Part shown: positions 36,852 to 45,923 of the stretch, piece by piece
How the letters are laid out: each line of letters begins with the position of its first letter
Position numbering within the stretch: the stretch's first letter is position 1
Assembly: GCA_014879945.1 (NCBI GenBank)
Contig: JACSRE010000437.1
Location: 1 to 64,000, forward strand
DNA length: 64,000 nucleotides
From: Myxococcus sp.
GTDB taxonomy: Bacteria; Myxococcota; Myxococcia; Myxococcales; Myxococcaceae
Reading direction: 5' to 3'
Notes under the pieces: generated by a model
The model's input: the letters and a program-made list of their open reading frames with translations, nothing else
The model's database searches: none
What the model was told of the DNA's origin: nothing
Made by a program: the position numbers and the translations under genes

Positions 36852-38702
36852 ATGACAGCCGAAAGCGGTTCCAGTGGCGTGATCTTGTCCGATGTACGGG
36901 TGTCGAACTTCCGCTCGCTCGCCAATATCGAGGTTCAGCTCGGCCGGTTGACCCTTCTTGTTGGGGCGAACAACGCAGGGAAGACCAGTTTCCTGGACGC
37001 TCTGTACGCCGCCCTTGGGGCGGGCAGGAAGTTTCTGGGGCAAGACGACGTCCGAGTTGCACCCGGCGAAGCGCTTCCTCCGAAAGACAGGTCGATCACC
37101 ATCGATGTCAAGGTGCGGCCAGCGGATGCTTCTTCGATGCCCGCTGCGCAGTTCCCGGCGGGCAGCTTCTGGACGCAACTCTGGGGGACAGGAATCAGTC
37201 AGGCACTCGAAACCGATAGTCACGAGTTCATGGCCTTCCGGACAACCCTTTCCTGGAGCCCGGCGCGAGGCGAGTACGTTCTGACGCGGAAGTTCCTGAA
37301 AGAGTGGCTGCCCCTGGACAAGTGGCTCGCTGCTTCGACCCAAGACCAGGTCATCACCGCCACGCAAATCGAACCTATCGCGCTGCATTACATCGATGCG
37401 AAGCGCGACCTCGACGAAGACCTTCGTCGTCAGGGCTCCTTCTGGCGTCGCCTGACCGACGACCTCGGTTTGTCGCCAGAGGACGTAGAAGCCGTGGAGC
37501 AGGAACTCACCGAACTAAATCAGGGGATCGTCGAAAAGAGCGAGGTGCTGAAGCACCTGAAGACTCACCTCAGCGACATTCAACAGGTCGACAGGCCGGG
37601 AGGCACTGGTGTTGAGGTCGCCCCTGTCGCTCGCCAGCTCCGCGATCTTTCGAAGGGCGTGGACGTCACCTTCTCCTCAACTGGAGCTCAGGCCTTTCCG
37701 CTAACGCGACACGGAATGGGCACGCGTAGCCTTGCGTCACTCTTGGTCTTCCGAGCATTTGCCTCCTGGCGCACCGTCCAAGCCGCGAAAGAGGACGACT
37801 CGCTTCACACCTTGCTTGCGCTGGAGGAGCCGGAGGCGCACTTGCACCCGCATACCCAGCGATCCTTGTTCTCTCAGATCCGGGAAATGCCGGGGCAGCG
37901 CATTGTAAGCACGCACTCGCCGTTTTTTGCTGCGCAGTCCGAGCTCGGCGATCTGCGGCTATTCTGCAGGACGGACGGTGGAACGTCGGTAAGCCAGATC
38001 GACCTAGCGCTCCTGACCAACAAGGACGACGTGCGGAAGCTACGCCAGCGGGTCTTGGCGTCCCGAGGCGACGTCCTCTTCTCTCGGGCTGTCGTGTTCT
38101 TCGAAGGCGAGACCGAAGAGGTCGCGCTTCCGGTCTGGGCGGAGAAGTACTGGGGGACGAACATTCATGAATTGGGGCTCAGCTTTGTCGAGGTGGGTGG
38201 GAGCGCTGGCTACTTTCCATTCCTCTTGTTGGCTCACAGCCTCCGGATCCCCTGGTACGTGATGTCGGACGGGGAGCCGGAGCCGCTCAAGCAGCTCGAC
38301 GCGGCGCTGAAGAAGGTAGTCGGCAAGGAACGAGGGGCATGCGGAAACGTCGTCGTGCTTCCTGACGGCAACAACTTTGAGTCGCAGTTGATCGCCGATG
38401 GCTACCTTGCCGAAGTCGAGCAGGCAATTTCGGAGGTGTTTGGAAAGGACTATTTCGACTGGTACGTGAAGAACCAAGATGGCCAGCCGGGCCCCAAGAA
38501 GACGATCAGAGACTACAAGGGGGAGGCAGGCAGGAAGCGGGCGGCGCTGGACCTTCTCACGAATGAGAAGACCAAGATCGCAGCTCCGCTCGCCAAGGTG
38601 ATCGCGGGACTCGACGAACCTCGGAGGTTTCCGCCAATGATCAAGAAACTCCTTGAGACCATCTCGACGGAACAACAGCTCAAGAAGAAGGCTGCGCCGT
38701 GA
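36852..38702 (+). CDS. gajA: Gabija GajA-like OLD-family nuclease
   Basis: 616 aa. N-terminal SMC/OLD-type ATPase: Walker A GANNAGKT (38-45), Walker B LLALEEPEAHLHP (321-333) and STHS (353-356). C-terminal TOPRIM: VVFFEGETEE (E418, E420, E422) and YVMSDGEPE (D473-G-E475). The second TOPRIM motif has DGE rather than a canonical DxD. In Gabija, GajA is a DNA-nicking nuclease held in check by nucleotides. Its stop overlaps the helicase start as GTGA, the canonical gajAB order. Codon use is less GC-biased than the core. Confidence 0.9.
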   Translation: MTAESGSSGVILSDVRVSNFRSLANIEVQLGRLTLLVGANNAGKTSFLDALYAALGAGRKFLGQDDVRVAPGEALPPKDRSITIDVKVRPADASSMPAAQFPAGSFWTQLWGTGISQALETDSHEFMAFRTTLSWSPARGEYVLTRKFLKEWLPLDKWLAASTQDQVITATQIEPIALHYIDAKRDLDEDLRRQGSFWRRLTDDLGLSPEDVEAVEQELTELNQGIVEKSEVLKHLKTHLSDIQQVDRPGGTGVEVAPVARQLRDLSKGVDVTFSSTGAQAFPLTRHGMGTRSLASLLVFRAFASWRTVQAAKEDDSLHTLLALEEPEAHLHPHTQRSLFSQIREMPGQRIVSTHSPFFAAQSELGDLRLFCRTDGGTSVSQIDLALLTNKDDVRKLRQRVLASRGDVLFSRAVVFFEGETEEVALPVWAEKYWGTNIHELGLSFVEVGGSAGYFPFLLLAHSLRIPWYVMSDGEPEPLKQLDAALKKVVGKERGACGNVVVLPDGNNFESQLIADGYLAEVEQAISEVFGKDYFDWYVKNQDGQPGPKKTIRDYKGEAGRKRAALDLLTNEKTKIAAPLAKVIAGLDEPRRFPPMIKKLLETISTEQQLKKKAAP

Positions 38703-40552
38703 AGCGGGCGAGTCTGTCAGCTCAGCAGCGGAAAGTGGTCGAGCGCGTTGAGGGTGCATTGCTGGTTGTCGCAGGCCCTGGGTCGGGCAAGACGCGAGTC
38801 ATCACGGAGAGAGTGCGCAGGCTGCTCACAGACGTGCCCGGCCATTTTCGGGTGCTCGCTTTGACCTTCACGAACAAGGCTGCGAACGAGATGAAGGAAC
38901 GTCTCGTGGACCTGCCCGACGCGAAGACACGAGCCTTCATTGGCACGGTGCATAGCTTCTGCTTGGAGGTGCTCTCTGAGCGCGGGAAGCTCGTAGGGGT
39001 CGAGGGACTCCCGCAGATATTCGAGCAGAGCCAGGACCGAAAGCAGGTGCTGCTTGAGGCGGCCCAGTCGGATCCAGCACTTGCCGGAATGTTGGCTGAC
39101 GCACGGGACTCCAAGGCGCGGAACGCAGTTCTTGATGGCTGGATGAGGCTAATTTCTTGGAGGAAGGCACACCCAGTCTCCGCTGCCGAGGATGAAGACG
39201 ACGACGTCGGTCGCCGTGTTGTCGAGGCCTACGATGCGGGCCTACGTGCGTGTTCGGCATATGACTTCGATGACCTTCTTCTCCTCGTCTATCGCCTTCT
39301 GACGGAGTATCCACAGGTCGCGGACTTCTATCGGCGGCTTTATAGATTTGTGTGCGTTGATGAGGCTCAGGACTTGAATGAGGCGCAGTACTCGGTCCTG
39401 CGTGCGCTCTGCGGTGCTGAATTCAGAAACGTCGTCCTTGTCGGCGATCCGAAGCAGTCGATCTATGGATTCAATACGGCGAGCCCTGACTTCATGTATC
39501 GCTTTCGAGATGAATTTCACGCGGAAGAGGTGACGCTGACCGAGAACTTCCGCTCTTCGAAGGCCGTCGTGAAGATGGCCCAGCATCTCGATCCCAAGTA
39601 CATGGTGGAAGCGCAGCTTCCGATTCAGGGGCAGGTGTCCTTGCTCGTTGGGGTCAACGAGGCGGACGAGGCCCGGTTGGTGGTTGACGAGCTCCAACGA
39701 CTCACTGCTGAAGGACATGAGGACATCGAGTCGGACATTACGCCGTCGAGATGCGCAGTTCTGGGCCGCACCCGGTTCGCACTGATGGCAGTCGAGCGTG
39801 AACTGAAGCAGCGGGCGATTCCGTTCTACAAGCGGCTATCGGCCAACCACGAGAACGAGTCGGCAACGGTCGATGAGTTTCAACTCGCTCTTCGAGTCGT
39901 CGCCAACCCAAGGGACAGTCTTCACCTGGCTGCGCTCGCCAAGAAATGGGGTCGGAAGGTCGCTGAGAGAAGCCTTGGCGACCAGCCAGATGTTGCCAAA
40001 GCGCTGGCCGCGCTGGCGGGGGGGAGTGCTAGGGCCACGGCGGTTTCTGGGGCGGTGGCCACGGTTCTTCGCAAGCAGCGATTCGATCTGATGCCAGCGA
40101 TTCAGCACCTTCGGACGTATGCGGATTCACTTGGCGAGGCCGAAAGGCTGGAGATCTACGAGGACCTAACCGTGTTTGAGGAGGAGTGGGACCAGTACCT
40201 TCGAACTGCACCCGCTCCTCGCACCATCGGCGGGTTCATGAGCAGCAAGGCTCTCGGGGCGACCCAGCAGGCGAGCCGAGACGGTGTCGCGCTGCTTACG
40301 GTTCACTCCTCAAAGGGGCTTGAATTTGACGTCGTGTTCATTGCCGGAATGGCCAACGGCGTCTTCCCCGACTATCGAGCACAGGGGCGACCGAAGGAGA
40401 TGGCCGAGGAACGTCGGAATGCGTTCGTGGCCGTCACGCGTTCGCGGAGGCTCCTCTACTTCTCCTATGCCCAGCTTCGACTGATGCCCTGGGGCGACGA
40501 GAAGCGTCAGCAACCGTCCCCGTATCTGCGCGAGGCGGGACTTGTGACGTGA
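38699..40552 (+). CDS. gajB: Gabija GajB-like UvrD/PcrA helicase
   Basis: 617 aa SF1 helicase. Motif I GPGSGKT (26-32), LALTFTNKAANEM, IGTVHSFC, Walker B CVDEAQDLN, VGDPKQSIYGFN, LTENFRSS and the motif V-VI area LTVHSSKGLEFDVVFIAG, VAVTRSRRLLYFS. It is somewhat longer than the original GajB (494 aa). In Gabija it senses DNA ends and activates GajA. Coupled to gajA by a 4-base overlap. Confidence 0.91.
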   Translation: MKRASLSAQQRKVVERVEGALLVVAGPGSGKTRVITERVRRLLTDVPGHFRVLALTFTNKAANEMKERLVDLPDAKTRAFIGTVHSFCLEVLSERGKLVGVEGLPQIFEQSQDRKQVLLEAAQSDPALAGMLADARDSKARNAVLDGWMRLISWRKAHPVSAAEDEDDDVGRRVVEAYDAGLRACSAYDFDDLLLLVYRLLTEYPQVADFYRRLYRFVCVDEAQDLNEAQYSVLRALCGAEFRNVVLVGDPKQSIYGFNTASPDFMYRFRDEFHAEEVTLTENFRSSKAVVKMAQHLDPKYMVEAQLPIQGQVSLLVGVNEADEARLVVDELQRLTAEGHEDIESDITPSRCAVLGRTRFALMAVERELKQRAIPFYKRLSANHENESATVDEFQLALRVVANPRDSLHLAALAKKWGRKVAERSLGDQPDVAKALAALAGGSARATAVSGAVATVLRKQRFDLMPAIQHLRTYADSLGEAERLEIYEDLTVFEEEWDQYLRTAPAPRTIGGFMSSKALGATQQASRDGVALLTVHSSKGLEFDVVFIAGMANGVFPDYRAQGRPKEMAEERRNAFVAVTRSRRLLYFSYAQLRLMPWGDEKRQQPSPYLREAGLVT

Positions 40553-40631
40553 GGCGGCAATCGGCCCGTAGCCAGCGAAGCTCCGAGCGGCCAGCGGTGA
40601 GAGACGTCGTTCGAACAACCGGAGGACAAGC

Positions 40632-40955
40632 ATGGCAACGCGACGCGGAGTGCCTGGCCCACGAGCGGTCCAGCGAATTCTCAACGAGTATCTGGCGGGC
40701 GGGCCGGACCTTCGGGAAGCCGAGGCGCAGATCGGGCTAATTCGCCGAGCATGCGAGAAGAACGTGCAGACAGCTCAAGCAGCGCTGGAGCGGATGACCA
40801 TCTCCGGTAGCGCGGACGACGAGACGCTCGGGGTTCTCCTTGAGCTTTTGTCGCGCCCCCAGCGACAGGCACTTCAGGCGGCAAAGGACACGCTTACGAC
40901 CGTGGAACATGCGTTGACGCGTGTTCGACAGGCGCGAGGCGACCGCGAGCGATGA
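40632..40955 (+). CDS. Small helical protein downstream of Gabija
   Basis: 107 aa, helical (KNVQTAQAALERM, ALQAAKDTLTTVEHALTRV), with a strong ribosome site (GGAGGACAAGC) before the ATG. No family recognised. ATGA overlap with the next gene argues for a two-gene unit, perhaps with this as the small regulatory or antitoxin-like member. Confidence 0.65.
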   Translation: MATRRGVPGPRAVQRILNEYLAGGPDLREAEAQIGLIRRACEKNVQTAQAALERMTISGSADDETLGVLLELLSRPQRQALQAAKDTLTTVEHALTRVRQARGDRER

Positions 40956-41632
40956 CAACCAAACAGCAGCCAACGCCGACCACGGCTCCCTTGCTCGGCT
41001 ACAGGGGGAAGCACGAATGGCTCGACATGTCGGACTTCCTCGTTCACCTCATTCGCAAGGGTGACGGGGCGTATCGGGGCTTTATGTCGATTCTTGCTGG
41101 TGGCGTGCTCAAACCCGGTCCGAAGGCATTCGGGGCGGCCCGCGAGATGGGCGAGTCGCAGCGTTCGGTCTGCTTCAGCGAAGTTCCACTGGGGTTCCTG
41201 ACGAGATTCATGGCGAGCAGAAGCACGATGGGCATCGCGTTCCACAAGTCCATTGCGGTCGCCCGTGGATGCGCCCCCGTCTGGTACGTCCGCCCCAAGA
41301 GCAAGCCCTTCAGCGCAGTCAAGAAGCTGATCGCTGAGGCGAAGGCGTCGGGTGAAAGCGACTCACCCGTCTGGGCTCTTACGCCGTTCATCGACCATCC
41401 CGCCGCAGCGTACAAGTACGAGTTCGAGTGGGAGCGGGAATGGCGACACGTCGGCGCTTTCGAATTCAAGCCGCCCGACGTCGCGTTCCTACTCCTTGAG
41501 GGGGAGAACCACGCTCGAGCCCGCAGCTTCCTTGCGGCGGCTGAGGCCGAGAATCTAGGGCCGAACTACCCGTGCCCCTTCGTTGATCCTCGGTGGTCGA
41601 CAACAGAAGTGGCCGCAGCCCTGGGGCCCTAA
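40952..41632 (+). CDS. AbiGi/DUF2971-like protein (tentative)
   Basis: 226 aa. The order HLIRKGDG...MSILAGGVLKPG, QRSVCFSEVPLGFL, GIAFHKSIAVARG and finally YEFEWEREWRHVG resembles the AbiGi/DUF2971 family tied to abortive infection, where a late E-x-E-W-R is conserved. This is a by-eye match, not a search. ATGA overlap with the 107-aa gene, position right after Gabija and before the island end all fit a phage-defence role. Confidence 0.6.
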   Translation: MTTKQQPTPTTAPLLGYRGKHEWLDMSDFLVHLIRKGDGAYRGFMSILAGGVLKPGPKAFGAAREMGESQRSVCFSEVPLGFLTRFMASRSTMGIAFHKSIAVARGCAPVWYVRPKSKPFSAVKKLIAEAKASGESDSPVWALTPFIDHPAAAYKYEFEWEREWRHVGAFEFKPPDVAFLLLEGENHARARSFLAAAEAENLGPNYPCPFVDPRWSTTEVAAALGP

Positions 41633-41706
41633 ACATGAATCAGGGCCGCCGGTGCCAGCCGAGTTCATCAGATCGCCCTTTGCGTCCAGCGAAGCTCTCT
41701 GGGACG

Positions 41707-42168
41707 TCAGCGCTCGAACAGAGAAAAGCGCACCCAAGTGCCTCGGTCGAACTTCTCGATTGTCGTCCAGAGAGCAGATGGAACCGCATCAAAGGTCGCT
41801 CGCCAATCGTTCGGGTTCGCCCCGTCGGACTTCGCCACCAGCGCAAGCGCCTTGGCGTGCGACGGGTTGATTCCGCTCAGATGACGGAACCGCACCCACG
41901 TGTGCGGTGCGGTCTCCAGAGCAACAGCGATTCGGACCAAACCGCCTCCGAGCGTGTTCATCTCCTCCATGGTCGCAGTACGGCGGACACCAGCGACCAC
42001 GATTCCCTTGCTCGCCGTCCTCTCCCAGACCTGATTGAACGAGAACCAAACGGCCGGCTTCTCGCCTGTGGGCACGTTTTCAACTGCCGGTTTGATCGTG
42101 CCTTCTCGGCTGATGGCTTCGAACTTCTCCCCGGTCGTGTAGTGCCAGAGCCTCTTGGTGTTCGACAT
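41707..42168 (-). CDS. Unknown protein at the right end of element A
   Basis: 153 aa from the ATG at 42168. Opens KRLWHYTTGEKFEAISREGTIKPA and continues VWFSFNQVWERTA, a layout seen in small uncharacterised proteins distantly like ADP-ribosyltransferases or DUF2971 (aromatic H-Y-T strand, then a V-W-F-S strand). Convergent with the AbiGi-like gene. Function unknown. Confidence 0.6.
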   Translation of the reverse strand: MSNTKRLWHYTTGEKFEAISREGTIKPAVENVPTGEKPAVWFSFNQVWERTASKGIVVAGVRRTATMEEMNTLGGGLVRIAVALETAPHTWVRFRHLSGINPSHAKALALVAKSDGANPNDWRATFDAVPSALWTTIEKFDRGTWVRFSLFER

Positions 42169-42349
42169 CTTGTCCCCGCCCTTCTTTGCCCGAGAACCGA
42201 CCAAGCGGTGGCCTCCTGGAGTTCGGGCCGCTACATCTTGGCGCTTCTAGGCCGCTAGGTGCTTCCTCCAGCCCACCTCGACTACGAAGTTCAGAGGAAT
42301 CAATAGGTTCTGGCGGGGCCGCCGACCGTTTGACCACCGGTTTGAGAGC
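42169..42349. other. Right terminal region of element A
   Basis: No gene seen. If the element circularises across the 10-bp repeat, the recombinase frame would continue from the left end into this region and stay open to a TAG near 42249. Confidence 0.45.
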
Positions 42350-42359
42350 GCCCCCGCAA
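42350..42359. repeat. Right attachment site core (attR), element A
   Basis: GCCCCCGCAA, matching the 3' end of tRNA-fMet (15049-15058). Directly followed by TTCAAGAACGGCCGG, which opens a terminator. Confidence 0.68.
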
Positions 42360-42362
42360 TTC

Positions 42363-42408
42363 AAGAACGGCCGGAGATCCCCTGGGTCCCCGGCCGTTCT
42401 TCTTTCTG
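42363..42408 (+). terminator. Probable native tRNA-fMet terminator, displaced
   Basis: Perfect 12-bp stem AAGAACGGCCGG (42363-42374) and CCGGCCGTTCTT (42390-42401) followed by CTTTCT. It starts four bases after attR, where the tRNA terminator would lie if element A were removed. Confidence 0.75.
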
Positions 42409-42412
42409 CTCG
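42371..42412. repeat. 42-bp direct repeat, left copy (element B boundary)
   Basis: Identical to 46101-46142; covers the right half of the terminator stem-loop and the bases after it. The left copy keeps the full stem on its left side, as expected for the host-flanked side of an attachment site. Confidence 0.8.
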
Positions 42413-42456
42413 GGGGCTCGTCATCAGGGCGCGATGGGCAGAACCGCGGGGGGGGC

Positions 42457-42600
42457 ATCGTGGTCAACGAATTCGTTCAACCGGTGGCCCGCCACCACGA
42501 CGAGCGGTTCTTCAAACTGATGTCCCGCCGCGTGCCGGGCTGGCGTGCTCGGCGGCACCTGTTGAATAGCCAGCCGCCGCCTGTGGTGTGGCCCTCATGA
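42457..42600 (+). pseudogene. Remnant of an M48/DUF45 metallopeptidase gene
   Basis: 47 codons plus stop aligning to the end of the intact gene at 36059-36787: IVVNEFVQPVARHHDERFF against IVVHELVHLVTRRHDERFF, then WRARR...LLNS...VVWP in both. The zinc motif HELVH has become NEFVQ, so it is catalytically dead, and everything upstream is missing at the repeat junction. It shows that a second type I-like operon once lay here. Confidence 0.85.
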
Positions 42601-42624
42601 TCGCAAACGAGGAAGGGTGAGACG

Positions 42625-44421
42625 ATGCCTACGCAGAGATACTCGGTCACGCAGCCGCCCATCGAGACCCTGTTCACCTGGATAAACTCGGGGGAAATCG
42701 CCATCCCTGAGATCCAGCGCCCATTCGTCTGGGACGCTTCGAAGGTCCGCAATCTCCTGGACTCGCTCCTTCAGGGCTTCCCGGTCGGCTACCTCATCGC
42801 GTGGCGGAATCCGGACGTCCGACTCAAGGATGGAACGAAAGCGTCGGGCAAGCGCATCCTCATTGACGGCCAGCAGCGAGTGACCGCCCTGATGGCGGCG
42901 CTCCTCGGGCGGGAGGTCGTGACCAAGGACTACGAAACGACCCGCATCCGAATCGCCTACCAGCCCACCACCAGGAAGTTCGAGGTCCACAACCCAGCTA
43001 TCGCCAAGGACAAGTCGTGGATCGCTGACGTCTCCGCGGTTTTCGACCCGGGCACGAAGCTCTTCGGGTTGGTGAACGAGTACTGCAAGGCGAACGCTGG
43101 TACGTCGCAGGAGGACATCTTTGCGAGCCTTGAGACCCTCAGGGGCATCACGAGCAACCAGATCGGCCTCATCGAGTTGGCCTCGGAGCTCGACATCGAG
43201 ACGGTCACCGAGATCTTCATCCGCGTGAACTCCGAGGGCGTTCCGCTCGGTCAGGCGGACTTCGCCATGTCGAAAATCGCCGTGAACGAAGCCTACGGCG
43301 GGAACGCGCTCCGGAAGGCAATCGACTACTTCTGCCACCTCGCGGTCGCGCCAGACTTCTACAGCGTCATCACCAAGAACGACGTCACCTTCGCGAAGTC
43401 GGACTTCCTGCAGCAGATGGCTTGGCTGCGAAAAGAGAACGACGACCTCTTCGACCCCTCGTACACCGACATGCTTCGGGTCGCGTTCACCTCGGAGTTC
43501 CGTCGCGGGAAGTTGGAGGACCTGGTGGCGCTTCTCTCGGGCCGCAATTTCGAGACGAAGCAATACGAGGAGGCGATCGTTCAGGACTCCTTCTCGCGCC
43601 TGAGGAGCGGCGTCGAGCGGTTCATGAACGAGACGCACTTCAAGCGTTTCATCATGATCATCAGGTCGGCGGGGTTCGTGGACGCGTCGATGATCGGCTC
43701 GCAGAACGCACTCGACTTCGCGTACATCCTGTACCTGACGCTTCGTGAGCTGAAGGTGCCCGACGCCGATATCGAGCGCCACGTTCGACGGTGGTTCGTG
43801 ATGTCGCTGCTGACGGGGCGCTACTCGGGCTCGCCTGAGTCGACCATCGACTACGACATCCGACAGATCCACGCCCAGGGCGTGGTCGCGTTCACGGACT
43901 CGATCATTCGCGGAGACCTGTCGGATGCGTTCTGGGGCGCGTCGCTGCCGCAGGAACTCGATACCTCGTCGTCGTCGAGCCCTCACTTCCGCGTCTTCAA
44001 GGCCGCCCAGGTCAAGCTGGGAGACAAGGGGTTCCTGTCGAAGGACATCTCGGTTCGGGAACTCATCGAGGTGAAGTCTGACGTGCACCATCTCTTCCCC
44101 AAGGACTTCTTGAAGAAGAACGGGCTCGCCCGAGGCCAGTACAACCAGGTCGCCAATTACGCGGTGACCCAGAGCGAGATCAACATCGCGATCGGGAACA
44201 AGGAGCCGGCGACGTACTTCGCGCAACTGCGTGAGCAGTGCACCGGCGGCAAGAAGCGGTACGGGAACATCACCAACGAGGATGACCTTCGAGCGAATCT
44301 GGCCTCACACTGCATTCCCGAGATCATTGGGCAGTCTGGGCTCAGCGACTTCCCTCGGTTCCTCGCGGAGCGGCGAAAGTTGATGGCGGCGAAGATCCAC
44401 AAGTACTTCGACACGCTGTAG
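42625..44421 (+). CDS. DUF262/HNH protein (GmrSD-like restriction)
   Basis: 598 aa. N-terminal DUF262: [10 protein letters not shown] (about 27-36), [10 protein letters not shown] and DGQQR (81-85), the nucleotide-binding ParB-like motif of this family. C-terminal HNH-like part (DUF1524 type): [15 protein letters not shown] with H488-H489, [20 protein letters not shown]. This arrangement is that of GmrSD and related modification-dependent or phage-restricting nucleases, here as a single chain. Preceded by the metallopeptidase remnant, ribosome site GAAGGGTGAGACG. Confidence 0.87.
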   Translation: MPTQRYSVTQPPIETLFTWINSGEIAIPEIQRPFVWDASKVRNLLDSLLQGFPVGYLIAWRNPDVRLKDGTKASGKRILIDGQQRVTALMAALLGREVVTKDYETTRIRIAYQPTTRKFEVHNPAIAKDKSWIADVSAVFDPGTKLFGLVNEYCKANAGTSQEDIFASLETLRGITSNQIGLIELASELDIETVTEIFIRVNSEGVPLGQADFAMSKIAVNEAYGGNALRKAIDYFCHLAVAPDFYSVITKNDVTFAKSDFLQQMAWLRKENDDLFDPSYTDMLRVAFTSEFRRGKLEDLVALLSGRNFETKQYEEAIVQDSFSRLRSGVERFMNETHFKRFIMIIRSAGFVDASMIGSQNALDFAYILYLTLRELKVPDADIERHVRRWFVMSLLTGRYSGSPESTIDYDIRQIHAQGVVAFTDSIIRGDLSDAFWGASLPQELDTSSSSSPHFRVFKAAQVKLGDKGFLSKDISVRELIEVKSDVHHLFPKDFLKKNGLARGQYNQVANYAVTQSEINIAIGNKEPATYFAQLREQCTGGKKRYGNITNEDDLRANLASHCIPEIIGQSGLSDFPRFLAERRKLMAAKIHKYFDTL

Positions 44422-44497
44422 CGGTCGGCCTGGAAACCGCTCCTTCTATTGCCCTCGAGTTGCCCGCCATGGCGTCACTGCCTGCTGCCCACCTGCA

Positions 44498-45208
44498 TCA
44501 GTTCGGGCGCAGCGCCTTCTTGGTCCGGGCCGCAGTGAAGGACGAGTCGTCGCCCTGGTGGAAGAAGATGCGCCCGGTCAGTTTCCCGTCCTGGTCGACC
44601 ACCGCCCACCCTCGGCCGCTCGCCTCAGTGCCCTCGTCGTCGCCCTGCCAGGAGAACTCGACCAGCGGCAGGCCGTCTCGTTCGCCGTAGCGGCAGTCGA
44701 GCCAACCTCGAACGGCGATGAACTGGAGTTCGCCGCTCTGCTCCTCGTCGAACCGGAAGAAGCCGGGGCCGAGCAGCTCGATGGCGTCCAGGTCCCACAA
44801 CTCCATCTCTGTGATGAGCCAGTCGCCCTCGAACGCCTTCACGGGGCCGGTGCGCTTCTTCTGAACCTCAACCTCGGGCCGGGCGTAGCGGCTCAGGTCG
44901 GCCTTCGAGCCTCGCCAGTGGTGGATGATGCCGTTGTTCCCGCAGGACGGGCACTCCCAGGAGATGTCCTCCCGGCTGCGGCTCCTGGTTGTGACGATCC
45001 TCCCGGAGCACGCCCGCCTCGCCGGCTTCTTGAAGCAGCGCACGTCGGTTCGGATGGTCCCCAAGGACTCCCGGCTGGCGACCCGCACGAGCTCGTCGAA
45101 GAACTTGGCGAGCTTCTTCGCCGGAGCCGGGGCGTTGGAGCCCGGGTCGAGCGCTCCGTCAAAGTGGGTGAGGTCCGTGACGTAGGTGGCGGGTTCGGCT
45201 CTGGGCAT
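44498..45208 (-). CDS. Unknown protein with a CPSCG zinc knuckle
   Basis: 236 aa from the ATG at 45208 (GGAGG upstream). Contains RCFKKPARRACSG and WECPSCGNNGIIHHWRG, probably one zinc site built from four cysteines, and a C-terminal beta-rich half (WLDCRYGERDGLPLVEFSWQGDDEG). Related uncharacterised proteins occur in myxobacteria. Divergent from the 211-aa gene with 70 bases between the starts. Confidence 0.68.
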   Translation of the reverse strand: MPRAEPATYVTDLTHFDGALDPGSNAPAPAKKLAKFFDELVRVASRESLGTIRTDVRCFKKPARRACSGRIVTTRSRSREDISWECPSCGNNGIIHHWRGSKADLSRYARPEVEVQKKRTGPVKAFEGDWLITEMELWDLDAIELLGPGFFRFDEEQSGELQFIAVRGWLDCRYGERDGLPLVEFSWQGDDEGTEASGRGWAVVDQDGKLTGRIFFHQGDDSSFTAARTKKALRPN

Positions 45209-45278
45209 GACGCCTCCGATGGAGATGGCGGCCGAGAATACGACCAGCCATCCCGGCCGGCAGCTATCTTCGGTTCCG

Positions 45279-45914
45279 ATGACGAGGCGCCGACCAGCGA
45301 AGACGAGCACCGGCGACCAGCAGCTCCGCCGCCAACTCAAGTCGATGTCGAAGGACCAGCTCGTCGAGCTGGCACTCTCACGAATGGTGAGTGACCCGCA
45401 AGGTCGGTGGGACGTCGAGCACCAGCGCCAGCCCGTTGCCCAGGCCCTGCGAGACGCCTTCGACCGGGCGATGAACACCCGAGGCGTCGAGTGGAAGGCC
45501 CTCACCGGCTACATGAGCCAGCTCAACCAGTTCCTCAAAGACGCCGAGGCGCTGGCCAAGGTGGACCCGGCCGAGGGCCTTGCCGTCATCGAGCACTTCA
45601 TCGCCGGCATCCCCAAAGTGTTCGACCGCGTTCACGACGAGTGCGAGCTCGCCGAGTTCTGTGACTCGCTGACCGAGGTCGGCATCGCCACCGCCCGCAG
45701 GGCGAAGGTGGACGTCGTGCCCCTTGCCACGACCGTCATAGACGCCTTCATCGCCGACGGCACGATGCGGTGGACCTATGCCTTGAGGACGCTGGCGAGG
45801 GAGCTGAAGGGGAGGGAACGGAAGGTGGTCGCCGAGCACGCCACGAGCAAAGCGGCGACTGCAGGCGAGTTCTTCGTTCGGGATCTCAACGAACTGGCGA
45901 CGAAGCTCGGGTAG
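45279..45914 (+). CDS. Unknown helical protein
   Basis: 211 aa from an ATG, helical throughout (SMSKDQLVELALSRMV, HFIAGIPKVFDRVHDECELAEF). No family assigned. The N-terminus is basic (MTRRRPAKTS). Pairs divergently with the CPSCG gene and ends nine bases before the toxin fragment on the opposite strand. Function unknown. Confidence 0.68.
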   Translation: MTRRRPAKTSTGDQQLRRQLKSMSKDQLVELALSRMVSDPQGRWDVEHQRQPVAQALRDAFDRAMNTRGVEWKALTGYMSQLNQFLKDAEALAKVDPAEGLAVIEHFIAGIPKVFDRVHDECELAEFCDSLTEVGIATARRAKVDVVPLATTVIDAFIADGTMRWTYALRTLARELKGRERKVVAEHATSKAATAGEFFVRDLNELATKLG

Positions 45915-45923
45915 CAGGTCCGG

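Noticed and set aside
42350-42359. Second tRNA-fMet gene at the right end of element A
   Set aside because: Only ten bases match; the sequence upstream does not fold as a tRNA.
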